A stretch of DNA of 64,000 nucleotides from Larus michahellis (taxonomy: Eukaryota; Chordata; Aves; Charadriiformes; Laridae). The stretch lies in assembly GCF_964199755.1 (NCBI RefSeq), contig NC_133929.1, positions 1,736,001-1,800,000 of the forward strand, written 5' to 3'. The first letter of the stretch is position 1; every line of letters begins with the position of its first letter. Both the position numbers and the translations under genes were made by a program. The notes beneath the pieces are model-generated. The model was not told where the DNA came from. It saw only the letters and a program-made list of their open reading frames with translations, and ran no database searches. Below are positions 22,261 through 31,172 of this stretch, one piece after another.

Positions 22261-24424
22261 ACAGTCCGTTTAGAACTGCCACGTGAGTCGTTGTCTCCGC
22301 CCCCGCCGCGTCAGCAGCCCACCCCCGAGCTGCCGGCTCCGCCACGAGGCAGCCGCCTTTCCCAGCCACGAAAGCCCTCAAAAGAGCCTTTTTGCCGGCC
22401 TTACCCGCCGCGATCCCCTTCCCCAGTGAGGCCTTACCTGCACTGGAGCTGGTCTCCTCGGCGACTGACCGTTGGCGTGTTTACAGTCCGTTTAGAACTG
22501 CCACGTGAGTCGTTGTCTCCGCCCCCGCCGCGTCAGCAGCCCACCCCCGAGCTGCCGGCTCCGCCACGAGGCAGCCGCCTTTCCCAGCCACGAAAGCCCT
22601 CAAAAGAGCCTTTTTGCCGGCCTTACCCGCCGCGATCCCCTTCCCCAGTGAGGCCTTACCTGCACTGGAGCTGGTCTCCTCGGCGACTGACCGTTGGCGT
22701 GTTTACAGTCCGTTTAGAACTGCCACGTGAGTCGTTGTCTCCGCCCCCGCCGCGTCAGCAGCCCACCCCCGAGCTGCCGGCTCCGCCACGAGGCAGCCGC
22801 CTTTCCCAGCCACGAAAGCCCTCAAAAGAGCCTTTTTGCCGGCCTTACCCGCCGCGATCCCCTTCCCCAGTGAGGCCTTACCTGCACTGGAGCTGGTCTC
22901 CTCGGCGACTGACCGTTGGCGTGTTTACAGTCCGTTTAGAACTGCCACGTGAGTCGTTGTCTCCGCCCCCGCCGCGTCAGCAGCCCACCCCCGAGCTGCC
23001 GGCTCCGCCACGAGGCAGCCGCCTTTCCCAGCCACGAAAGCCCTCAAAAGAGCCTTTTTGCCGGCCTTACCCGCCGCGATCCCCTTCCCCAGTGAGGCCT
23101 TACCTGCACTGGAGCTGGTCTCCTCGGCGACTGACCGTTGGCGTGTTTACAGTCCGTTTAGAACTGCCGCGTGAGTCGTTGTCTCCGCCCCCGCCGCGTC
23201 AGCAGCCCACCCCCGAGCTGCCGGTTCCGCCACGAGGCAGCCGCCTTTCCCAGCCACGAAAGCCCTCAAAAGAGCCTTTTTGCCGGCCTTACCCGCCGCG
23301 ATCCCCTTCCCCAGTGAGGCCTTACCTGCACTGGAGCTGGTCTCCTCGGCGACTGACCGTTGGCGTGTTTACAGTCCGTTTAGAACTGCCGCGTGAGTCG
23401 TTGTCTCCGCCCCCGCCGCGTCAGCAGCCCACCCCCGAGCTGCCGGCTCCGCCACGAGGCAGCCGCCTTTCCCAGCCACGAAAGCCCTCAAAAGAGCCTT
23501 TTTGCCGGCCTTACCCGCCGCGATCCCCTTCCCCAGTGAGGCCTTACCTGCACTGGAGCTGGTCTCCTCGGCGACTGACCGTTGGCGTGTTTACAGTCCG
23601 TTTAGAACTGCCGCGTGAGTCGTTGTCTCCGCCCCCGCCGCGTCAGCAGCCCACCCCCGAGCTGCCGGCTCCGCCACGAGGCAGCCGCCTTTCCCAGCCA
23701 CGAAAGCCCTCAAAAGAGCCTTTTTGCCGGCCTTACCCGCCGCGATCCCCTTCCCCAGTGAGGCCTTACCTGCACTGGAGCTGGTCTCCTCGGCGACTGA
23801 CCGTTGGCGTGTTTACAGTCCGTTTAGAACTGCCGCGTGAGTCGTTGTCTCCGCCCCCGCCGCGTCAGCAGCCCGCCCCCGAGCTGCCGGTTCCGCCACG
23901 AGGCAGCCGCCTTTCCCAGCCACGAAAGCCCTCAAAAGAGCCTTTTTGCCGGCCTTACCCGCCGCGATCCCCTTCCCCAGTGAGGCCTTACCTGCACTGG
24001 AGCTGGTCTCCTCGGCGACTGACCGTTGGCGTGTTTACAGTCCGTTTAGAACTGCCGCGTGAGTCGTTGTCTCCGCCCCCGCCGCGTCAGCAGCCCACCC
24101 CCGAGCTGCCGGCTCCGCCACGAGGCAGCCGCCTTTCCCAGCCACGAAAGCCCTCAAAAGAGCCTTTTTGCCGGCCTTACCCGCCGCGATCCCCTTCCCC
24201 AGTGAGGCCTTACCTGCACTGGAGCTGGTCTCCTCGGCGACTGACCGTTGGCGTGTTTACAGTCCGTTTAGAACTGCCGCGTGAGTCGTTGTCTCCGCCC
24301 CCGCCGCGTCAGCAGCCCGCCCCCGAGCTGCCGGTTCCGCCACGAGGCAGCCGCCTTTCCCAGCCACGAAAGCCCTCAAAAGAGCCTTTTTGCCGGCCTT
24401 ACCCGCCGCGATCCCCTTCCCCAG
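22261..24424 (-). repeat. Tandem array of 222-bp CpG-rich monomers (CR1 5' UTR)
   Basis: Unit starts recur exactly every 222 bp (22261, 22483, 22705, 22927, 23149, 23371, 23593, 23815, 24037, 24259); the last unit is partial, giving 9.75 copies. Each unit has about 20 CpG by my count. I find only three variable sites across the array: CACGTG versus CGCGTG, a T/C site giving ggctccg or ggttccg, and cccaccccc versus cccgccccc. A diverged single copy is the 5' end of the older CR1-6 at about 24920-25113, which identifies the monomer as CR1 5' UTR. A promoter role is inferred by analogy with mouse L1 monomers. On the minus strand each complete unit carries GTGCAGGTAAGG, a strong splice-donor match. 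Confidence 0.93.
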
Positions 24425-24806
24425 GGGACCTTGTCCTTTTGATTTCTCAGCTTTTATACTGAACATGATGCATATGGGATGGAATACCCTGTTGGTCAGT
24501 TTTGGGTCACCTGTCCTGTCTGCTCCTCCCTGCAGGTGGGACCCCTCTAGGCTTCTCTGCTTCTTACCCTCTAATGGGGCAAATAGCGAAGTTAGCTGAC
24601 CTTGGTTGTTATAGCAATAAGTATAAGCAAGAGCCTCTCTGCATACCATTCCTTGGTATAATCAGGTCTTATCACTCCGAGAGTGATCAGTTTCTGAACA
24701 ATATGCTGTTAATTTCAGAATTTAGTCAGTTAGAAGAGGCCCAGCTAAAAAGTAAAATTACAAACCAGAAAACTGGTTCTGTTTTACCTCAAACCAGGAC
24801 AGCTCC

Positions 24807-25113
24807 TTAGAGAGTGGGAAGACAGCCCTTGTCGTGGTGCTCCTAGGTACGCCCAGGGCGATACCCACTCACTGCTTGCTTGCTCCCAAAAGGCTTATTT
24901 TATGTGGGGGGCGGGGAGGGGAATTTACACCTCGTTTAGATCTGCTACCACGGGTGCTGGCTGCGCCCCCCGGAAGTGCCGGGTACCGGCCCGGGCTTGC
25001 CGCTTTTCCTGGCTACGAAAAGCCTCAAAAAACGAGCCCCTAGCCGGCCCTTTTTTGCTGCGATTCCCTTCCCCAATGCCGACTTACCTGCACTGGAGCT
25101 GGTCTCCTCGTCG
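24807..25113 (-). mobile_element. 5' UTR of old CR1-6 with a single diverged monomer
   Basis: Continues CR1-6 beyond LTR-C. From about 24920 it aligns by eye with the 222-bp monomer: cgtttagatctgc against cgtttagaactgc, then cctggctacgaaaagcctcaaaa, gcgattcccttccccaatg, and finally cttacctgcactggagctgg, which is shared almost word for word. There is one copy only, with many substitutions and lost CpGs, consistent with greater age. Confidence 0.82.
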
Positions 25114-25309
25114 AGTCCAAGGGGCTTACTGCCTTCCCTACCACAACTGTGGAATAATTACTAAAACGATCAAAAAAACAGCATTGTTCACACATTAAGG
25201 AAAGGTATAAAATCAAAAAGTTTCTAGGACAGAATACAGCCGCAGCTGGTATGCGAAGAATCCACCACGTCATCTGCGGTTCCCTGTACAATATTGCTTG
25301 CAAAGCAAC

Positions 25310-25646
25310 TGTCCTGGTTCTGGCAGGGATAGGGTTAATTTTCCCTGGTATTCCATGCCATGTGAGCCATGCCCACCCTGAGCTGCCGGGGGAGGGGGCA
25401 GGAAGTCCCCGATTGGAGTGGGCTGGGGTGTCCCGGTCTGGTTGGTGAGCAGCGGTTTGGTAATCGTTTTGTATATTCCTCTATCCGTGTTGTTATTGTT
25501 GTATTCTTGTTCCCTTTGCTGTTCTGTTAAACTGCCTTTGTCTCAACCCAAGAGTCTTGCCTTTTTCTTCCGATTCTTCCTGTATTGGGAAGGCCCGAGC
25601 GAGCTGCATGTGGTTCTTTGTTGCCTTCTGAGGCCAAACCACGACA
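25310..25646 (+). mobile_element. 5' LTR of a broken ERVL provirus (LTR of ERVL-1)
   Basis: 337 bp from TGTCCTGGTTCTGGC to AACCACGACA (TG...CA). It carries the avian ERVL-like opening (agggataggg ttaattttc) and is followed 8 nt later by a primer binding site and gag. No 3' LTR is seen downstream, so the provirus is truncated. Confidence 0.85.
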
Positions 25647-25654
25647 ATCCTTTT

Positions 25655-25672
25655 TGGCGCCCAACGTGGGGC
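25655..25672 (+). promoter_or_regulatory. Retroviral primer binding site, tRNA-Lys type
   Basis: TGGCGCCCAACGTGGGGC matches the 3' end of tRNA-Lys (1,2 type) over 18 nt. It lies 8 nt after the LTR end (atcctttt between), instead of the 0-3 nt usual in many retroviruses. Confidence 0.85.
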
Positions 25673-25771
25673 TCGAAGGCTTGAGATAACAACAGAATCC
25701 AACTAGAGCTTGGAAAAACAAATTTGTTGTATGCATTTATTGTATTAGGCAAATAGTCGCTGGTCACCACG

Positions 25772-27665
25772 TTGCTTGGTTTGTTCTCATGGCTGTGTTA
25801 TGTGAATTCCTATATGGCTTATGTACTCCCTGCGATGATTTTTGTTACTTCTGGGAGAGGGATGAGGATTATCATTTTGTTGTCCTGTGCGATATCGGCT
25901 TATGAGATGATAACATCACTTGTTAGACAGTTACTTTGGGGCGTTTATGTGGTGTTGCTGTCCTGCCCGTACCTTGGGCACCGTCTCTCAGAATTTATTA
26001 ACAATTACACCCAGTCTATGGGGGAAACAGGGGGGGACACTTTCCCCAGCAATTTTGCCTCCCTTTTCTCCTTCGGGTCAGGTATGACAGCTTTTGACAA
26101 TTTTGAATATCCTTGGGATACTCAAACCAGCCTGGTCCTATTGTTATGTCTCCTGAATGTGTTCCAGGTCCTGTTTAGGGTTAAACAGCTATTTAAGACT
26201 ACCACTCAGAGATCTGCCCCAAGGCTGGCTAGTCAGGGGTGGCATGGCATGTGGGAGAACATGGGCAGGTACCTAGAGAACTTCTCACCTCCAATGGTCT
26301 GGGACTTCACCCCTGAACAATTACAGGACCCTGATAAAGCGGTAGAATATTTGAAGGGAAAATGCTGTGGCTATTCTAGAGAGGCACAACTCACCACACT
26401 GTGCTGGGCCCTGGCCAGTATCTACCAGGCACTGTTCAATATTATGCAGCACCCTCAGGGGAAAGAGATGGAGACCAGACCAGCAGCCACTGCGGCTACT
26501 GCAACCCCTGCGGCAGACACTGCGGCTGCTGCAACCCCGGTGGAAGGTACTGCCGCTGAACCAGGAAACCAACCCATGCCGGTATCAGTTGCCGCTATAC
26601 AGAAGAAGTAGTACACGAAGAAATCAGTTCGCTCAGTAAGAGATGATGATGAACCAGGGTCATCACGAGAGCAGGAGGAAGAGGCAGAACCAGAGATATT
26701 TACTCGATCCCTATCCTTGAATGAGCTGCGGGATATGCGAAAAGATTTTAGCCGACTTTCAGGCGAGCACATTGTCACCTGGCTGCTCCGGTGCTGGGAT
26801 AACGGGGCCAGTAGCCTGGAATTAGAGGGTAGGGAGGCCAGGCAGCTGGGATCCCTGTCCAGGGAAAGGGGCATTGACAAGGCAATTGGGAAGAAGACCC
26901 AAGCCCTCAGCCTCTGGAAACAACTCCTGTCAGGTGTAGAGGGAGAGGTACCCCTTCAGTGAGGATGTATGTCAACCAAGCAAGTGGACTACCATGGAAA
27001 GAGGTATCCAGTACCTGAGAGAATTAGCTATGCGGGAGATGATTTATTATGACCTGGACAATGCAGACTTACCCACAGACCCTGATGAGGTGCAGTGCAC
27101 AAGGCCCATGTGGCGGAAGTTTGTACGGAGCGCACCACAGTCATATGCCAACTCACTGGCAGTAATGGAATGGAAAGGCAAAGAGGGACCAACGGTGGAT
27201 GAGGTGGCTGGCCAGCTCCGGCGATATGAAGAAAGTCTCTCTTCCCCCCTTGTCTCAGCTGTGGAGAAACTGCCCCAGAAGATCCAGCAACTTGAAGAGA
27301 ATATATCCTACTCCCCACCTGCACAGGCCAGCGTCTCAGCTATTAGGAGCAGGCATTTCCCCACTCAAGAGAGAGAGTACAGAGGGTACACACCACGAGG
27401 CACCCTGTGGTTCTACCTGCGGGACCACGGGGAGGACATGAGGAAGTGGGATGGACAACCTACTTGGATCCTGCGGACACGGGTACAGGAGTTGCAAGGA
27501 AGGACAACCACAAAAGGGGATCCCTCCAGGAAAAGTGCCGCCCCAGTTTCCAGCGGGCAGTTCCCCAGACAGAGCAGAAGGCCTGATCTTGCTTCTGATC
27601 CTCTTGAAGGAACTTCCAAGTCATTTCTGCAAGAAGTGAGTAATGGATACTATGACCAGTATTAG
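25772..27665 (+). pseudogene. ERVL gag, interrupted
   Basis: A gag-like frame runs from 25772 with an in-frame TAG at 26609-26611 and continues to about 26945, where a 1-bp shift moves the reading to the frame ending at 27665. Recognisable capsid-type wording includes HIVTWLLRCWDNGASSLELE (about 26770) and RPMWRKFVRSAPQSYANSLA (about 27100). The N-terminal part (25772-26200) is rich in hydrophobic stretches and I cannot assign it a domain; an Ala/Thr-rich repeat (near 26480-26560) precedes the first stop. The structural polyprotein cannot be made intact. Confidence 0.8.
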
Positions 27666-27769
27666 AGGGGCCCTGTCTCTGCCAGGTGGAGGAAAGGGAC
27701 ATCCGGGTTTATTGGACGGTGTGGATTTGATGGCCTGGCACATCAGACCCACAGGAGTATAAGGCCCTA

Positions 27770-28507
27770 GTGGCTCTAGTGGACACGGGTGCACAGTGTA
27801 CCCTAATACCATCAAGCTATAGAGGGGCAGAACCCATTTGCATTTCTGAGGTGACAGGGGGGTCCCAAGAGTTGACTGTACTGGAGGCAGAAGTGAGCCT
27901 AACTGGGAATAAATGCGAGAAGCATCCCATTGTGACTGGCCCAGAGGCCCCGTGCATCCTTGGCATAGATTACCTCAGGAGAGGGTATTTCAAGGACCCA
28001 AAAGGGTACCGGTGGGCCTTTGGCATAGCTGCCTTGGAGATGGAGGAAGTTAAACAGTTGTCTACCTTGCCTGGTCTCTCGGAGGACCCTTCTGTTGTGG
28101 GGTTGTTGAGGGTCAAAGAACAACAGGTGCCGATCGCTACCACAACGGTGCATCGGCGGCAATATCGCACTAACCGAGACTCTCTGATTCCCATCCATAA
28201 GCTGATTCGTCACCTAGAGGTTCAAGGAGTGATCAGCAAGACTCACTCACCCTTTAACAGTCCCATATGGCCGGTGCGAAAATCTAATGGAGAGTGGAGG
28301 CTAACTGTAGACTATCGTGGCCTGAATGAAGTCACGCCACTGCTGAGCACTGCCGTGCCGGACATGCTAGAACTGCAGTACGAACTGGAGTCCAAGGCAG
28401 CCAAGTGGTATGCCACAATTGATATCGGTAATGCATTCTTCTCAATCCCTTTGGCAGCAGAGCACAGGCCACAGTTTGCTCTCCTGCACAGGAGATCCAG
28501 TTTTTAG
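27770..28507 (+). pseudogene. ERVL pol: protease and N-terminal RT only
   Basis: The aspartic protease signature LVDTGAQCTLIP lies near 27780 and is followed by the RT entry motifs (NSPIWPVRKSNGEWRLTVDY) and the first catalytic-aspartate motif ATIDIGNAFFSIP near 28420. The frame ends at 28507, and the sequence then resumes in another frame with a later RT segment (28490-28610). The region that would hold the second catalytic motif (Y-x-D-D) is missing by internal deletion. There is no polymerase activity. Confidence 0.85.
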
Positions 28508-28920
28508 GAATAAAATGGCAAGATGGATGCTGTCAGATTCCAATGGATGTGATCAACAAAATAGCAGCTATGTCTCCACCAACTAGTAAAAAGGAAACAC
28601 AAGCTTTCTTAGGCTGCAGGGCATGCCCTGCTCTTACACTGGAACAGGATGGCAGCAGCGAGCACACCTTTGGGGGGTATGCCCAGGTAGAGGAACTCCT
28701 CTGCTTAGTGACAGAGCTCCAGGAGGAGGCAAGTAGGTTGAGGAGCATTAAGGAGTGTGAGAGAGAGATTGACCACTGGAATCACATCCTACCTTCCTTG
28801 AGACAGGCCCAACAGGAAGACAAGATACATAATATGGAGGATTCCCTACCCTCTCTCCACCTGACTGAATATAGTAACCTGAAGGATAGGGGGCAATGGC
28901 AACAAGTTCCTGCCTGGTTG

Positions 28921-29608
28921 TGATGGGGAGAAAAGAACTTCACTGAGAGGTTCAAATTAACAACTTATTTGGTCTTCACTCACAGGTCTGATATGCCACT
29001 ATTGCAAGTTTTATGGATACAATGGAGAATGCACTATTGCAATTTAAAAAGCAATTCACAGAATACACTATTACAACCTACAAGTGATCCTGAAAAGTAC
29101 CAACACAAACCACAAGCGTGCTAGATATTAATAGTTTAGTGCACTAAACTATTAATAGATAAATAATAAATAGATAAAAAATAAAAAAATAAATAGATAA
29201 ATAATAGATTAAAAGTGCACTGACCACAATCTTAAAGCATGCCAAATATCATACGTATGTTAAATCACTTACCCTCTCTCTGGTAAGGCCGCTAAATTCC
29301 TGGGAAGTTACCCTGTACAGTGGCCTGGACAAGGGGGGGAAGAATCGGGCATTTCATTTGTTAAAGGCACCATTCGGGTTTTGGTTCTTATTGTGATGCA
29401 GTGTTTGGCAACACCCAGGCTGAGCTGTTTCCACAGCTCCTACAAATTATTTCTGCATAGATAAGGATCTGTCAATGATCTGTCAACCTACAAGTTATTT
29501 CTGCATAGATAAGGATCTGTCAAGGCAAGAGGAAGCTGAGTCGAATGACAACTCCCTGCATTTCAGCTTTTGTGCTCTGAAACCGGTTTGGCCCGGTGAA
29601 CCCATTCA
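28921..29608. other. Unidentified ~690-bp insert in CR1-8 ORF1
   Basis: CR1 ORF1 text is continuous across this segment (tggcaacaagttcctgcctgg before, gtgcagcaggcacatctcc after), so it is an insertion. It includes an ataaataaatagat low-complexity stretch (29150-29210) and a local duplication of about 45 bp containing ttatttctgcatagataagg twice (about 29448-29522). No coding region, and no TG...CA ends that I can fix; it may be a decayed LTR. Confidence 0.6.
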
Positions 29609-29751
29609 CCGGTGCAGCAGGCACATCTCCTCCATAACAACCCCACCTTCCCAGGTGCCCTTGCATAACAGGTATGAGGCTCTGCAAGTGGAACTTAACA
29701 GAAACGAGGATGATGGTTCATCTATCTTAGAAATGTCACTGAGGTTGAGTT

Positions 29752-30074
29752 TGTGGCAATTAGTCACATTTGTGATAAGCACAAAATCGTTTATTGCTTC
29801 TCGGACCTCGGCTTTTATACCTGAGCTCTAAAACTTTCCATGCACCTACTAGGCAAGTAAACACATATTTCAGATCACTAACCCAGTCGCCTTATTCAGT
29901 TCCCACCAAGATAAGCACATGAAGCTGTTTTCTTGTTCCATGTTTATATTGGACCAATTCCTCTTCATTCCATCCGTATCGACATCTGCGTTCCTGTTTC
30001 TGTGTGCTCTGCTCACTGTGTCTTTGGCCATATGCAGGCCTCTGCCCGTAGATCTGCCATAAAGTTGGCCTACA
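29752..30074 (-). mobile_element. Solo LTR in CR1-8 (LTR-F)
   Basis: Read on the minus strand it begins TGTAGGCCAACTTTATGG and ends TAATTGCCACA (TG...CA), 323 bp. It has TATAAAAG (29812-29819) and AATAAA (29790-29795) in the order and spacing of an LTR. It resembles LTR-B in layout but not in sequence. I see no clear target duplication. Confidence 0.72.
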
Positions 30075-31028
30075 CCCTGCATCAAAACTACTCCCACAAA
30101 GAAAAAAAGATGGGTCATTGTCATAGGTGACCCCTTCCTGAAGGGAACAGAAGGCCTGATATGCAGCACAGACACACTTCTTAGGGAAGTCTGCTGCCTC
30201 CCTGGGGCCTGGGTTAAAGATGTGGCAAGAAAACTTCCAACCCTGGTACAGCCCTCAAATTATTATCCATTATTGATTTTTCAGGTAGGCAGCGATTAAG
30301 TTGCAACAAGAAGTCCAAGGGCAATCAAGAGAGTCTTCAGGGCCTTGGGACAACTGGTTAAGGGATCAGGAGCACAAGTATTATTCTCCCCTATCCCTCT
30401 AGTTGCAGGGAATGATGAGGGAAGAAACAGGAAGACCCAGCAGATCAATACCTGGCTCTGAGCCTGGCATCACCAGTAGGACTTTCAGTTTTTTGATCAT
30501 GAGTTGGTTTGCATGATACCAGGCCTGCAGGCGACAGATAGGGTACACCTGTCTCAAAGGGGGAAAAAGATTTTTGCACAGGAGTTGGCAGGGCTCATTG
30601 AAAGAGCTTTAAACTAGATTTGAAGGGAGAAAGGGATAAAACCAGGCTCACTAGAGACAAGCCTGGGGACAGCACATCAATGTTTGTGGGACAGCGTGCT
30701 AGCTAGGTCCTTCGGTCTTCCATCCCAGTGGAGGTAAGGGATGGAGTGCCATGTGATAGCAAAGACACAAGAGATATTGATGGGCTAGAAATCACGGAAG
30801 CACCTGGGAATGGTCAAGTAGGAATTAAGGTAAAGCCACAGAATAATTGCATCCCGTCCTGTACCTCATGTAGCTTCACAAGCATCCTTATCAGGGAACC
30901 ACAGATGTTGTATTCTTCATGCCAGCTGCAGCTGTTTTCTACCTCAGAAGCCTCTTGATTTATACTTTTCCTTAATGTGTGAACAATGCTGTACTTTTGT
31001 ATTTTTAGCCAATTTAGTATTTATTCCA

Positions 31029-31172
31029 CACCATCCCTGGAGGTATTTAAAGGATGCATAGATGTAGTGCTGAGGGACATGGTTTAGCAGTGGTTTTGTC
31101 AGTGTTAGGTTAAAGGTTGGACTTGATGATCTTAAAAGTCTCTTCCAACCAAAACAATTCTATGATTCTATG
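31029..31172 (+). mobile_element. CR1 3' end
   Basis: Last ORF2 codons (ccatccctggaggtatttaa) and 3' UTR, ending acaattctatgattctatg. It could be the 3' end of CR1-8 after loss of the middle, or a separate truncated copy; 30861-31028 between them is unassigned. Confidence 0.85.

Larger units (their letters stand above)
17983..24426 (-). mobile_element. Full-length CR1 with tandem-monomer 5' UTR (CR1-7)
   Basis: About 6.4 kb, minus strand. In transcript order it has a 9.75-copy array of 222-bp monomers (24424-22261), a unique 5' UTR (22260-22124), ORF1 (22123-21017), ORF2 (21014-18093) and a 3' end of AATCATAGAATTG type (about 17983-18000). It lies inside LTR-C, whose text resumes on both sides. 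The flanks gacttgtc (17975-17982) and gaccttgtc (24427-24435) look like an 8-9 bp target duplication. CR1 copies are usually short 5' truncations, so a copy with ORF1, ORF2 and 5' UTR is notable. Confidence 0.92.
17588..24801 (-). mobile_element. Solo ERVL-like LTR, split by a CR1 (LTR-C)
   Basis: Minus-strand LTR. It begins TGTCCTGGTTTGAGG at 24801 and ends ...CCATGACA at 17588. A perfect 5-bp target duplication GCTCC lies on both sides (17583-17587, 24802-24806). A TATA box lies at 24451-24458 (minus). The LTR itself is about 770 bp; a full-length CR1 (17983-24426) was inserted into it. It is the same family as the LTR at 32947-33696, which shows the uninterrupted version. Confidence 0.88.
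14014..25113 (-). mobile_element. Old near-full-length CR1, split by nested insertions (CR1-6)
   Basis: Minus-strand CR1. The 3' end is at 14014 (TCATAGAACCATAGAATCATA) and the 5' end near 25113. RT pieces lie at 14110-15390 and 15800-16010, a gutted endonuclease remnant at 16089-16466, ORF1 at 16480-17568 and the 5' UTR at 24807-25113. It is interrupted by a solo LTR (15400-15759) and by a larger LTR plus CR1 insertion (17588-24801). Most of the endonuclease is deleted near 16206, where the text jumps to the IGDIKIGSSLGCSSHALVEF region. It is the oldest layer of this nest. Confidence 0.85.
25310..28610 (+). mobile_element. Truncated ERVL-type endogenous retrovirus
   Basis: Order: LTR, primer binding site, gag, protease, N-terminal reverse transcriptase. 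It is assigned to ERVL (class III) from the RT wording (SPIWPVRKSNGEWRLTVDY, ATIDIGNAFFSIP) and the gag wording. It is broken by a stop and a frameshift in gag, an internal deletion in RT, and loss of everything downstream where CR1 ORF1 sequence starts at about 28611. There is no RNase H, integrase, env or 3' LTR. It is an ancient, non-functional genomic copy. Confidence 0.87.
28611..30860 (+). mobile_element. CR1 ORF1 and ORF2 start, interrupted by inserts (CR1-8)
   Basis: Plus-strand CR1 beginning inside ORF1 (CRACPAL, then YAQVEELLCLVTELQEEASR, 28611-28918). ORF1 resumes at about 29610 (SQVPLHNRYEALQVE) and again at about 30075 (esterase-like part, many stops), ending in TAG at 30615-30617. 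ORF2 N-terminal text runs to about 30860. Two inserts split it (about 28921-29608 and 29752-30074). Upstream it abuts the ERVL pol remnant with no CR1 5' UTR. Confidence 0.82.

Noticed and set aside
22261..24424. CRISPR-like repeat array
   Set aside because: Units are 222 bp with no variable spacers, and the genome is vertebrate; it is a tandem repeat in a retrotransposon leader.
22222..24462. 746-codon plus-strand frame with repeated Pro/Arg-rich 74-residue units
   Set aside because: It is open because the unit is 222 bp (3 x 74), so one stop-free unit gives an open array. It is antisense to the CR1 leader, has no homolog that I recognise, and the same DNA is explained as CR1 5' UTR.
25772..26200. 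Hydrophobic N-terminal part of the ERVL gag frame as a membrane protein
   Set aside because: It follows an LTR and primer site and continues in frame into gag wording. Hydrophobic runs alone do not support a separate gene.
28543..28923. ERVL-CR1 fusion as a functional host gene
   Set aside because: The open frame is short, begins in a damaged pol remnant and ends at an insertion; there is no sign of selection. Kept only as a junction worth checking.
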